Assembly: GCA_049840815.1 (NCBI GenBank)
Contig: JASGJI010000019.1
Coordinates: 62,001-126,000 of the forward strand
DNA from: JASGDN01 sp049840815
GTDB lineage: Bacteria; Chloroflexota; Chloroflexia; Thermomicrobiales; UBA6265
Reading direction: 5' to 3'
Length of the DNA stretch: 64,000 nucleotides
Shown here in pieces: positions 53,006 to 61,204 of the stretch (positions are counted from its first letter, which is position 1; each line of letters opens with the position of its first letter). The notes under the pieces are model-generated. The model saw only the letters and a list, made by a program, of their open reading frames with translations, was not told where the DNA came from and searched no databases. The position numbers and the translations under genes were made by a program.

Positions 53006-53019
53006 TCCACCCGGGTGGA
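53006..53019. promoter_or_regulatory. TCCACCCGGGTGGA palindrome
   Basis: A perfect 14-bp palindrome 13 bp after the parS site and 36 bp past the YihY-type gene's end. The same pattern TCCACCYRGGTGGA is at 50040-50053 and 58040-58053, all noncoding. Meaning unknown; a protein-binding site or a shared terminator core. Confidence 0.45.
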
Positions 53020-53054
53020 TGAGACGCTCGGCCAGTTCCAGCCAGTCACAATCA

Positions 53055-53948
53055 CTACGGCGCAGAAGCGGCATCGATCGCCAGTGGTCCGGGATCGTTC
53101 ACATCCCGAGTGGACCAGATCGCGAGGTTGATCGCCCCGCCAATCAGCACGACCAGCGACGTGACGTAGACCCAAAGCATGAAGGCGATGGCCGAACTGA
53201 AGGCGCCGTAGATCTCGTCCAGCGTGCTGAACCGCGCAAAGAAGATCTGGAGGGCATAGAGGGAGACGGCAATGGCAGCCACCGTGAAGACCGCCCCCGG
53301 AACATACGCGATCAGCGGCGCCTTCACCGCCGGCCCGAAGCGATGCAGCAGCGTGACCGCGCACACGAGAAGCAGTCCGAGGATCGGCGTCCGCGCGACG
53401 GTCGAAAATCGATACCAGGACTGCGCCAGCCCCACATCGGCAGCGATGCGCTCGCCAAAGGACGTACCCAGCACGAACAGCAGGGAGGCGACGCCGATCA
53501 TCACCCCGATTGCGAGTGTCAGGCTCAATGCCGTCAATTGCACGACCGCAGGATTGCGGTTCTCCCGGATGCGATACGCCGCATTCAACCCCAGCATCAG
53601 GGACCGCATCGCCCCCCGCGATGCCCACAAGGCGAGCACGCCACCGACCGAGAGCAACGACGTCGGATTGATCGCGAGCGCGCTCTCGAATGGCTGCTGC
53701 AGGAACGCGGCGGTCTCCGGTGGCAAGTGCTCGGTAATCCATCGGACGACGGGTTGCGCCGGGTGTTCCTGATATCCGGCAAACTCCTGCATGATCAGAC
53801 TGACAAGCGCCATGATCGTGATCAGCAGGGGCGCGATCCCGAAGAGCACGTTGTAGGCAGCCTGCTGCGCCATCCCGTTCAGGTTCCCGATCCGGAACGT
53901 CGTGATGATGTGCTCAACCCCTGCGATCACTCTCCGAACCTTGCGCAT
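53055..53948 (-). CDS. YihY/BrkB-family membrane protein
   Basis: 297 aa with six membrane helices. Signature segments: LNGMAQQAAYNVLFGIAPLLITIMALV, LLSVGGVLALWASRGAMRSLMLGLNAAYRI, FGPAVKAPLIAYVPGAVF, and FSTLDEIYGAFSSAIAFMLWVYVTSLVVLIGGAIN. The family lacks an agreed function; it was once mis-annotated as RNase BN. It stands as a single gene next to the parS site. Confidence 0.92.
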   Translation of the reverse strand: MRKVRRVIAGVEHIITTFRIGNLNGMAQQAAYNVLFGIAPLLITIMALVSLIMQEFAGYQEHPAQPVVRWITEHLPPETAAFLQQPFESALAINPTSLLSVGGVLALWASRGAMRSLMLGLNAAYRIRENRNPAVVQLTALSLTLAIGVMIGVASLLFVLGTSFGERIAADVGLAQSWYRFSTVARTPILGLLLVCAVTLLHRFGPAVKAPLIAYVPGAVFTVAAIAVSLYALQIFFARFSTLDEIYGAFSSAIAFMLWVYVTSLVVLIGGAINLAIWSTRDVNDPGPLAIDAASAP

Positions 53949-54129
53949 CGCCCCTGTCCATGCCCCTCGTTTGTGCCTGCTGTCGCCGACCGCTCACGAT
54001 GATCGCGCGATCCCGTCTGCATTGTGCCATCCTCGCCGTCCGGGGGAATGGTGCAGGTGGACCATCTGCGCCACTGGCAGCGCGCCCCACCAGAGGCGAC
54101 TGAATCAATGCTCCCGGAAGGGTCTCTCC

Positions 54130-54543
54130 ATGAATGCTCGTTCGCATCCTCCATCCTTCACCGTCCATGCCCAGTCCGAGGCCGCGCTGGTGCAAGCCGT
54201 TCTCGATCAGGTGATCCTGGCCACCCAGACGACGACCTCCGCCCCGGCGGCGTCCTTCCTGATCGGATTCCGAAGCGTCGCAGACGACCTCCCGGCGCTC
54301 CTCGCCCAGGCGGTTGGAGACGCGTTCGGGGAGGCCGACGCTCACGGGGCAACCGCGATCGGGGCCGAAGTGTCTGGCGTGATGCCAATCGACGAGGGGT
54401 TGCGCTGCTGGGGTTTCGTCAGCGTCGTTCCGGCAGCGCAGCCGACGCCTGCGCCGAGGATTGCGGGAACTCCGAAGGTCACGCGGGAAGGTCGCACGCT
54501 GACGGCAGTGGTCAGCATCGCAACGCACGAGGACATCGCATGA
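54130..54543 (+). CDS. Hypothetical protein, possibly archease-like
   Basis: 137 aa. A helix near the N-terminus (SEAALVQAVLDQVI) is followed by SVADDLPALLAQAVGDAFGEADAHG and GTPKVTREGRTLTAVVSIATHEDI. The spacing recalls archease (LL..WLNELL then KAVTYHD), but the N-terminal H-x-A-D-I-G motif and the usual Asp/His are not there, so this is a weak fold-level guess. AAGGG lies 7 bp before the ATG. Its last four bases overlap the next gene, so the two form one unit. Confidence 0.6.
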   Translation: MNARSHPPSFTVHAQSEAALVQAVLDQVILATQTTTSAPAASFLIGFRSVADDLPALLAQAVGDAFGEADAHGATAIGAEVSGVMPIDEGLRCWGFVSVVPAAQPTPAPRIAGTPKVTREGRTLTAVVSIATHEDIA

Positions 54544-54959
54544 CGAACAGCATTCCGACGATCGAAGCGACGACCATCGGCATCGACTTCCGCGCGAACG
54601 CGCTTACGGTCTCTGCATCCGTGTCGTCCGGCAGCCACGACGGGGAGGAGTTTGCCGACATCGCGACCATCGACATCGGCACGCGCGGACGACTGCTCGC
54701 GATTGACCTCGAAGACCCGGCCGGTGACCCGCTGCTGACCGTCTCGATCGACGAACCAACCGCGACCGACCGCGCGATCATGCGCTCGGCCCGCATTTCC
54801 GTCAGGGTCGCGTCCGGTGCCGAAACGCTGTCCATCGTCTTTTCCCGCCATGGGGAGACCTACGACATCTCGTGGCCGAGCGGGAATCAGTGCTGGCGCA
54901 GAGGCACGAACGGACCAGATGGCACGCCACGCGTGACCTGCGCCGTGGTGACGTCCTAA
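54540..54959 (+). CDS. Hypothetical beta-rich protein, 139 aa
   Basis: I do not recognise this family. The sequence is mostly alternating strands (TTIGIDFRANALTVSAS, LLAIDLEDPAGDPLLTVSID, ARISVRVASGAETLSIVFSR), with two Cys near the C-terminus (NQCWRRG, RVTCAVV). There is no signal peptide or membrane segment. The ATGA overlap with the upstream 137-aa gene argues that both are real and act together. Confidence 0.6.
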   Translation: MTNSIPTIEATTIGIDFRANALTVSASVSSGSHDGEEFADIATIDIGTRGRLLAIDLEDPAGDPLLTVSIDEPTATDRAIMRSARISVRVASGAETLSIVFSRHGETYDISWPSGNQCWRRGTNGPDGTPRVTCAVVTS

Positions 54960-55267
54960 CGAACCCGGACGGCAGGGCGGACGCGCGGTGCGTTTGCCCT
55001 GCGCGCGGCGGGCCGAGTCACCGCGCCGCCCCCCTGGAGAAGCGCCCGGACCAACCCCTTCGCACGGTCGAAGTCACGTTCGTGCACGAAGATCTCGTGG
55101 GAGAACGTCGCCGCCGAAGCCCATGCGCCCGCGCCAGGACCTCCCGGCTTCAGCATCGCCGCGATTCCCGCATTCCGCAGGGTCGCTGCCCACATCAGGG
55201 CTTCCGGTTCGTTTGGCGCGGTCGTCAGCAGGACCACCGTATCGTCATGCCGCCGATCGTCACTCAT
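54956..55267 (-). CDS. DUF2007-like small protein
   Basis: 103 aa. The core VVLLTTAPNEPEALMWAATLRNAGIAAMLKPGG, then HEIFVHERDFDRAKGLVRALL, fits DUF2007 ('putative prokaryotic signal transducing protein'), a short ferredoxin-like fold of unknown role. The tail is Arg/Ala-rich. ATG 55267 (MSDDRRHD) has GGAG 8 bp upstream; the longer frame to 55303 has none. It converges with the two hypothetical genes, overlapping the last by four bases. Confidence 0.75.
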   Translation of the reverse strand: MSDDRRHDDTVVLLTTAPNEPEALMWAATLRNAGIAAMLKPGGPGAGAWASAATFSHEIFVHERDFDRAKGLVRALLQGGGAVTRPAARRANAPRVRPAVRVR

Positions 55268-55477
55268 CGTGAATCTCCCTCCCAAAACGCCGTCGCGGTC
55301 CATCGGGCGTCGGTCGGACGCCCTCCATCATTCATGCATACGCTCGAATCGTCGCAGGAGTCCTGCCTTCGCCCATGATGCTGGGCATGGCGGCGACAAT
55401 GTGCTGTGGGCATCATAGCGAGCCGGCCCGATTGGTGTCGCAGTTCGGGGAGCATGAACCATCGACGCCACACCCCT

Positions 55478-55505
55478 TGCACAATGAATTAGCCATAGCT
55501 AAAAT
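55478..55505 (+). promoter_or_regulatory. mntH promoter overlapped by a TTAGC-N4-GCTAA palindrome
   Basis: TTGCAC (55478-55483), a 16-bp spacer and TAAAAT (55500-55505) form a sigma-70-like promoter. A perfect 14-bp palindrome TTAGCCATAGCTAA (55489-55502) lies across the spacer and -10. Such TTAG-type palindromes are typical of metal-dependent DtxR/MntR-family repressors, which fits the manganese transporter downstream. The binding protein itself is inference. Confidence 0.7.
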
Positions 55506-55558
55506 CCGGGACGACACCCGGCTGGGGCGTTCTGGTTCTTCGTGGACAGCGTGTCGCC

Positions 55559-56881
55559 ATGCATTCCGATCCCTCTCCCTCGTCTCCACCGCATTCCGAG
55601 ATGGCCGCCTACAACGAGGCCTTCCACACCCACGCCACCGACATGCTCGATGGAGGAAAGCAGGTTTCCTGGCTCCGGCGTGTGCTGCCCTTCCTTGGGC
55701 CGGCCTTCATCGCCAGTGTTGCCTACGTCGATCCCGGCAATTTCGCCACCAACATCCAGGCCGGTGCGCAGTATGGCTACATGCTCGTCTGGGTGATCGT
55801 CGCCTCGAACCTGATGGCGATCCTCATCCAGACGCTCTCCGCCAAACTTGGCATCGCGACGGGCAAGAACCTTGCCGAGATCTGCCGTGAGCGTTTCCCT
55901 CGCCCGATTGTCCTGGGGATGTGGGTCATCGCGGAACTCGTCGCCATCGCCACCGATATCGCCGAGTTCATCGGCGCGGCGCTCGGCTTCAACCTCCTCT
56001 TCGGGATTCCGCTCTTCCCGGCCGCGATCCTGACCGCGATCACGACCTTCCTCATCCTCGGCCTGCAACGCTACGGCGCGCGTCCGCTGGAGGCCGTCAT
56101 CACCGCGATGCTGGCCGTGATCGCGATCTGCTACGTCATTGAAACGGTGCTGGAACGTCCCGACTGGATGAAGGTCGGCGGCGCCATTGTCCAACCGCGC
56201 TTCGATGGCACCGAGAGTGTCCTGCTCGCCGTCGGTATCCTCGGCGCGACGGTGATGCCGCACGTCATCTTCCTGCATTCTGCCCTGACGCAGGACCGGG
56301 TCCGCGTGACGGAACCTCACCTGCAGAAGAAACTCTTCCGCTTCGAACTCGTCGACGTCATGATCGCCATGACCATCGCCGGCGCCGTGAACGCCGCGAT
56401 GCTGATCATGGCTGCCACTACCTTCTACTATGCCGGGCTCTCCGAAATCGCCTCGATCGAGGATGCCTACCGCACGCTGGAACCGCTGCTCGGCTCGGCG
56501 GCAAGCGTCGTGTTCGGCATCTCCCTCCTCGCGGCGGGGCTGTCGTCCTCGACCGTGGGAACAATGGCCGGGCAAGTAATCATGCAGGGATTCCTGCACT
56601 GGAGCATCCCGCTCTGGCTGCGCCGGTCCATTACCATCATCCCGTCGTTGATCGTGATCGGCATTGGCCTCGATCCGACGCGGACCCTGGTGGTGAGCCA
56701 GGTCGTGCTCTCCTTCGGCATCCCGTTCGCGCTGGTGCCGCTGGTGATGTTCACGCGCAACCGCGTCATCATGGGGGAGACGCTGGTCAATCGGCGGATC
56801 ACCACGATCGCCGCCACCTGCGTGGCCGCGGTTATCATCGGGCTCAACTTCTTCCTGCTCTGGGGCACCTTCTTCGGATGA
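55559..56881 (+). CDS. mntH: Nramp-family divalent metal transporter
   Basis: 440 aa with 10-11 membrane helices. The metal-binding first-helix motif is D58-P-G-N61 (AYVDPGNFATNIQAG), and the sixth-helix motif is MPHVIFLHSAL. Further family segments: AEFIGAALGFNLLFGIP and LLAAGLSSSTVGTMAGQVIMQGF. MntH imports Mn2+ (or Fe2+) with protons across the inner membrane. The ATG at 55559 or the one at 55601 could start it; neither has a clear ribosome site. The UspA gene follows 39 bp later. Confidence 0.94.
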   Translation: MHSDPSPSSPPHSEMAAYNEAFHTHATDMLDGGKQVSWLRRVLPFLGPAFIASVAYVDPGNFATNIQAGAQYGYMLVWVIVASNLMAILIQTLSAKLGIATGKNLAEICRERFPRPIVLGMWVIAELVAIATDIAEFIGAALGFNLLFGIPLFPAAILTAITTFLILGLQRYGARPLEAVITAMLAVIAICYVIETVLERPDWMKVGGAIVQPRFDGTESVLLAVGILGATVMPHVIFLHSALTQDRVRVTEPHLQKKLFRFELVDVMIAMTIAGAVNAAMLIMAATTFYYAGLSEIASIEDAYRTLEPLLGSAASVVFGISLLAAGLSSSTVGTMAGQVIMQGFLHWSIPLWLRRSITIIPSLIVIGIGLDPTRTLVVSQVVLSFGIPFALVPLVMFTRNRVIMGETLVNRRITTIAATCVAAVIIGLNFFLLWGTFFG

Positions 56882-56920
56882 CAACGCATCCTTACCGGAT
56901 GCACGTCGGAGGAACGAACC

Positions 56921-57877
56921 ATGACCGACTCGCTCACTGCCCCCACCGACCGGCCGCTGCTGCTGGTGCCGCTTGACGGCTCCCGGCTCGCCGAGGCCGT
57001 CCTGCCATACGTCGCCCGCCTTGCCACCGCGGTCGATGCGCGGGTTCTCCTGCTGCATGTGCTGGAAACCGACGCCCCGCGCGAAGTCCATGGCGAAAGT
57101 CACCTTGTGGAGGCCGATCCAGCTCACACCTACCTGGCGAGCGCAGCCAATCGCCTGCGGGATTCCGGCGTAACCTCCATCGACGCGCACGTCCACGACA
57201 ATCGCGAACGCGATGTCGCGAAGGCGATTGTCGACCATGCCGAGGAGTACGGTGCCCGCCTGATCGTGCTCGCGAATCACGGTTCTGGCGGCTGGCGCGA
57301 ATTCTTCTTCGGCACGATCGCCCAGCAGGTGATCCGCCACGGCACGCTGTCCGTCGTCATGATCCCGGTGCGGGAACGCCTTGACGTGGGCACGCCGCTG
57401 GCAGTTACGCGTCCACTGACCTCCATCGCCCTGGCATCCGGCACCGGCGAAGGCACAGAACCGGCTTTCACGGATGTTACCTGGCTCGCCCGCGCGTTCG
57501 GCGTTGGTGTCCACCTGATCGCGGTGGTGGAGACGCTCGGCTCGATGAACGCGCGCGACCGCGCCATCTCGTCGCTGGTGCCATCCGCCGCCCGGGAGGT
57601 GCTGGCGATCCAGGAAGAGGCGGTGCGAGACCGGCTGGCCGCCACAATTGCGGCCTTCGCGCGGGGAAACGTCGCGGCGGATGGGGTCGTGCTTCGCGGC
57701 GATCCGGCGGAGGCCATCGTTGCCGAGGCGACGCGGATCGGAGCCGGGCTGCTGGCATTGGCCACACACGGGCATAGCGAGCTCACCGGTATCTGGACCA
57801 CCAGTGTAGGATCGCGCGTGCTGGCGACCTATGGGCGGCCGCTCCTGCTCGTGCCGGACATGAGAGGCAAGCGGTGA
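56921..57877 (+). CDS. Universal stress protein with two UspA domains
   Basis: 318 aa. Domain 1: LLLVPLDGSRLAEAVLPYVARLA at the start and ARLIVLANHGSGGWREFFFGTIAQQVIRHGTLSVVMIPV at the end. Domain 2 repeats the plan more loosely and ends LLALATHGHSELTGIWTTSVGSRVLATYGRPLLLVP. The ATP-binding G-x(2)-G-x(9)-G-S/T pattern is only partly kept. GGAGGAA lies upstream of the ATG. It shares a likely transcript with mntH. Confidence 0.9.
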   Translation: MTDSLTAPTDRPLLLVPLDGSRLAEAVLPYVARLATAVDARVLLLHVLETDAPREVHGESHLVEADPAHTYLASAANRLRDSGVTSIDAHVHDNRERDVAKAIVDHAEEYGARLIVLANHGSGGWREFFFGTIAQQVIRHGTLSVVMIPVRERLDVGTPLAVTRPLTSIALASGTGEGTEPAFTDVTWLARAFGVGVHLIAVVETLGSMNARDRAISSLVPSAAREVLAIQEEAVRDRLAATIAAFARGNVAADGVVLRGDPAEAIVAEATRIGAGLLALATHGHSELTGIWTTSVGSRVLATYGRPLLLVPDMRGKR

Positions 57878-57880
57878 GGT

Positions 57881-58035
57881 GAGAGGGGAGAGACGTGAGG
57901 AGTGAGCGGCGCACGTCTCGCTGACCGCAACATGCCCTACGAAGGGACGAGTTCCGGCCGCGTCTCGCTTGTAGGGCAGGACCACCGTCCCGCCGCTCAC
58001 TCCTCACGTCTCCCACCTCCCGTCCCTCTCCCCTC
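57881..58035. repeat. MITE-like inverted-repeat element
   Basis: A perfect 22-bp inverted repeat (57890-57911 with 57991-58012) is 79 bp apart, extended outward by GAGAGGGGA/TCCCTCTC-like ends. Inside, TGCCCTAC (57933-57940) pairs with GTAGGGCA (57971-57978). No coding frame is inside. A TCCACCCAGGTGGA palindrome follows at 58040-58053. It fills the gap between the UspA gene and hemW. Confidence 0.65.
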
Positions 58036-58146
58036 GGCATCCACCCAGGTGGACGAACGCGCCCACATCGCGCACGCTAGGGAACGCGTCCTCGCGCGAT
58101 GGCCGGTTGTCGGCCACGCGCCTTCGATCCCCATCTCCGGATTCCC

Positions 58147-59340
58147 ATGAACCAGCACCCCCTCATCGCCCCCGCGCTGCCCACCGATCCGATCGGCATC
58201 TACATCCACATCCCGTTCTGCGCGCACATCTGCCCGTACTGCGACTTCACGACGTACGCGGGCAAGGAGTCGCTGATCCCACGCTACGTGGACGCCTTGC
58301 GCCGCGAGATCGCGGAGGCGGGCGCAATCCACGATGGCCGTGATATCGCCACGATCTTTGTCGGCGGTGGCACCCCGAGCCTGCTCGACGCCGCGCAGAT
58401 GGCCTCCCTGATCGCCGCCTGCCGCGATGCCTTCCCGGTCGAGCCCGATGCCGAGGTCTCCATCGAGGCGAACCCGAACGGACTGACAGCCGGTCTCCTC
58501 GCCGGATATCGCGATGGCGGGGTGAATCGTCTCAGCATCGGCGCGCAGACGTTCGATCGCCGTGGCCTGCGCACGCTGGGGCGGCACCACGAGAGCGGCG
58601 ATGTGCTGACGGCGCTGAACGCGGCACGGGAGGCCGGCCTGCGCAATGCCAGCATCGACCTCATCTTCGGCTGGCCCCGACAGACATTGGACCAATTCGC
58701 GCACGACCTCGACGAACTGATCGCAATCGGGGGAGCGGATGGCCTCATCGATCACGTCTCCATGTACAGCCTGATCGTGGAGCCAGGCACGCCCTTCGCC
58801 GATGCGGCGGCGCGGGGCATCCTCCACATGCCGGACGACGACGCGACCGCCGACATGTACGAGCTGGCGATGATCCGGCTCGCCGAAGCAGGATGGCTGC
58901 ACTACGAAGTCTCGAACTGGGCGCGGAATCCGGAGTTTCGCTCACGACATAACGCGCTGTACTGGCGCCATGCGGACTATTACGGCTTCGGCGCGGGGGC
59001 GCATGGCACGGTGCGCGGGGTGCGCACGATGAACCAGCCTTCACCGGAACGCTATTGCACGCTGGTGGAAGTGGGGGAGTCCCCCGCCTCGAACCGGGAA
59101 CGGGTGGAAGGCGAGCTCGCCCGCGGCGAGACGATGATGCTCGGCCTGCGGCTGATCGGGCACGGCGTCGATGCGGCGGCATTCGCGACGCGCTATGGCG
59201 TTCCGCTAGACGAGGCGTTCGGTCCGGAGATCGCCGAACTGGCGGCGATGGGCATGCTGGAGCGGGATGAACGCGGCGTCCGGCTCACTCCGCGCGGGCT
59301 GCTGCTCGCGAACGATGTGGCGGAACGCTTCCTCGCCTGA
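58147..59340 (+). CDS. hemW: HemW-type radical SAM protein (coproporphyrinogen oxidase-like)
   Basis: 397 aa. The 4Fe-4S motif is C25-x3-C29-x2-C32 in FCAHICPYCDF. Then FVGGGTPSLL, the EANPNGLT segment, RLSIGAQTFDRRGLRTLGRHH, DLIFGWPRQTLDQF, and ALYWRHADYYGFGAGAHG. The extra Cys right after the motif that marks HemN is replaced by Asp, as in HemW, which inserts haem into respiratory proteins. ATG 58147 gives the usual start. It precedes two ABC exporter genes on the same strand. Confidence 0.92.
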   Translation: MNQHPLIAPALPTDPIGIYIHIPFCAHICPYCDFTTYAGKESLIPRYVDALRREIAEAGAIHDGRDIATIFVGGGTPSLLDAAQMASLIAACRDAFPVEPDAEVSIEANPNGLTAGLLAGYRDGGVNRLSIGAQTFDRRGLRTLGRHHESGDVLTALNAAREAGLRNASIDLIFGWPRQTLDQFAHDLDELIAIGGADGLIDHVSMYSLIVEPGTPFADAAARGILHMPDDDATADMYELAMIRLAEAGWLHYEVSNWARNPEFRSRHNALYWRHADYYGFGAGAHGTVRGVRTMNQPSPERYCTLVEVGESPASNRERVEGELARGETMMLGLRLIGHGVDAAAFATRYGVPLDEAFGPEIAELAAMGMLERDERGVRLTPRGLLLANDVAERFLA

Positions 59341-59440
59341 TCCTGCCGGGGCAACGCGGGGCAGGCGAAGGAATCAGCTCCCAGACCTGCTATGCTGGAT
59401 GCCGACCCTCCGCCCTCCGTGTCCTGGTGTCGTTGCGACC

Positions 59441-61204
59441 ATGTCCGCCTCCCTGCCATTGCGCACCACTCCCCGCGATCTCTGGCGCCTCCTGGCTGTC
59501 TATCTGAAACCCCAACGCTCCCGCGTGGCGCTCCTGGCGGTCCTGCTGCTGGCAGGAACGGGCATCCAGCTCGTCTCGCCGCTGGTGATCCGGGCCTTCA
59601 TCGATCGTGCCCAGGATGGAAGCCCCCTCGGCACGCTCCTGATCGTCGCGGCGATCTTCATCGGCACGGCGTTCGCGGGGCAGGCGATCCGCCTCGTGGA
59701 GACGTGGGCCGCCCAGACCGTGAGCTGGACCGCCACCAACGCCCTGCGTGTCGATCTCGCCCGTCACGTCCTGCGGCTCGACATGGGTTTCCACAACCGC
59801 TTCACGCCGGGGAACCTCATCGAACGCGTCGATGGCGACGTCTTCACGCTCGGCAACTTCTTCTCCCGCTTCGTGATCAACGTGATCGGCAATCTGCTGC
59901 TCGCGATCGGCGTGGTGGTACTGCTCTTCCGGATCGACTGGCGGATTGGCCTGACGGTCGGTGTCTTCTCGATGGTCACACTTGTGACCTTGCTGTCCCT
60001 TGCAAGCGCCAATGCCCGACGGTTCGCCGCATCACGGCAGGCGAAGGCCGAGTTGATGGGCTTTCTGGAGGAGCGGATCGGCGGCACCGAGGACCTGCGT
60101 TCCTCCGGGGCAACCGCCTACGTGATGCGCCGCAACGACGAGCACGCGCGGACGTACTATCAGAAGCAGAAACCTGCGGCGATCTACGGCACCCTGCCGT
60201 TCTCCCTCTCCCAGCTGCTCTCGGTCATCGGGATGGCCGCCGCGCTGGGCGTGGCGGCCATGCTTTACCGCGATGGCGCGGTGACGCTCGGAACGGTGTT
60301 TGTGGTCTTCCAGTTCACGACCGCACTCACGGCACCGATCGAGGAGATCTCACGCCAGCTGCAGGATTTCCAGCTGGCGTCGGCGAGCATCGGCCGAATC
60401 CGGGAGCTGGAGGCCATCCAACCGAAGATCGACGACGGGGGGAGTACACCGGTTCCGGCCGGTCCGCTCGCGGTGGAGTTCGATCACGTCACCTTCGGGT
60501 ACGTCGAAGCCGAACCGACCGTGCGCGATGTGACCTTCTCGATCCCCCCGAAACGCGTGCTCGGCGTGGTCGGGCGGACCGGCAGCGGCAAGACCACGCT
60601 CACCCGGCTCCTCGTGCGCTTCTACGATCCCGACCAGGGCGCGATCCGAATCGGAGGGGTCGACCTGCGCGATGCCGCCGTGGCGGACCTGCGCGTGCGG
60701 ATCGCGCTCGTCACCCAGGAGATCCAGCTCTTTCGCGCTACCGTGCGCGAGAACCTCACCCTCTTCGATCCGACCATCCCCGACGCCCGCATCGCCGCCG
60801 CACTGGACCAGCTGGGATTGGGTGAATGGCTCGCCGGGCTGGACGATGGCCTCGACACGATGATGGCCGCCGGAGGCGGTGGACTCTCGGCCGGCGAGGC
60901 GCAGTTGCTCGCATTCACGCGGGTCTTCCTGCGCGACCCCGACGTGGTGATCCTGGACGAGGCCTCGTCCCGCCTCGATCCGGCGACGGAGGCGAAACTG
61001 GAACGCGCGATCGACATGCTGCTGGCCGGGAGGACGGCGGTGGTGATCGCCCATCGGCTCGCGACGCTCGAACGCGCGGACGACATCCTGGTGATGGCGG
61101 ACGGCGAGGTGATCGAGCACGGCGACCGCGCCACTCTTGCAGCCACGCCGGGGAGTCACTACGCGGCCCTGCTCACCGCAAACCGGAGGGAGGGAACACC
61201 ATGA
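59441..61204 (+). CDS. Heterodimeric ABC exporter subunit A (catalytic Walker B, degenerate signature)
   Basis: 587 aa: six membrane helices (about 30-310) and an ATPase domain. Walker A is GRTGSGKTT, Walker B VVILDEASSRLD with the catalytic Glu, and H-loop VIAHRLATL. The signature is GLSAGEAQLL rather than LSGGQ. In heterodimers each ATP site uses Walker motifs from one subunit and the signature from the other; here this subunit supplies the weak signature. ATG 59441 (MSASLPLR) is the best start. Overlaps subunit B by four bases (ATGA). Confidence 0.92.
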   Translation: MSASLPLRTTPRDLWRLLAVYLKPQRSRVALLAVLLLAGTGIQLVSPLVIRAFIDRAQDGSPLGTLLIVAAIFIGTAFAGQAIRLVETWAAQTVSWTATNALRVDLARHVLRLDMGFHNRFTPGNLIERVDGDVFTLGNFFSRFVINVIGNLLLAIGVVVLLFRIDWRIGLTVGVFSMVTLVTLLSLASANARRFAASRQAKAELMGFLEERIGGTEDLRSSGATAYVMRRNDEHARTYYQKQKPAAIYGTLPFSLSQLLSVIGMAAALGVAAMLYRDGAVTLGTVFVVFQFTTALTAPIEEISRQLQDFQLASASIGRIRELEAIQPKIDDGGSTPVPAGPLAVEFDHVTFGYVEAEPTVRDVTFSIPPKRVLGVVGRTGSGKTTLTRLLVRFYDPDQGAIRIGGVDLRDAAVADLRVRIALVTQEIQLFRATVRENLTLFDPTIPDARIAAALDQLGLGEWLAGLDDGLDTMMAAGGGGLSAGEAQLLAFTRVFLRDPDVVILDEASSRLDPATEAKLERAIDMLLAGRTAVVIAHRLATLERADDILVMADGEVIEHGDRATLAATPGSHYAALLTANRREGTP

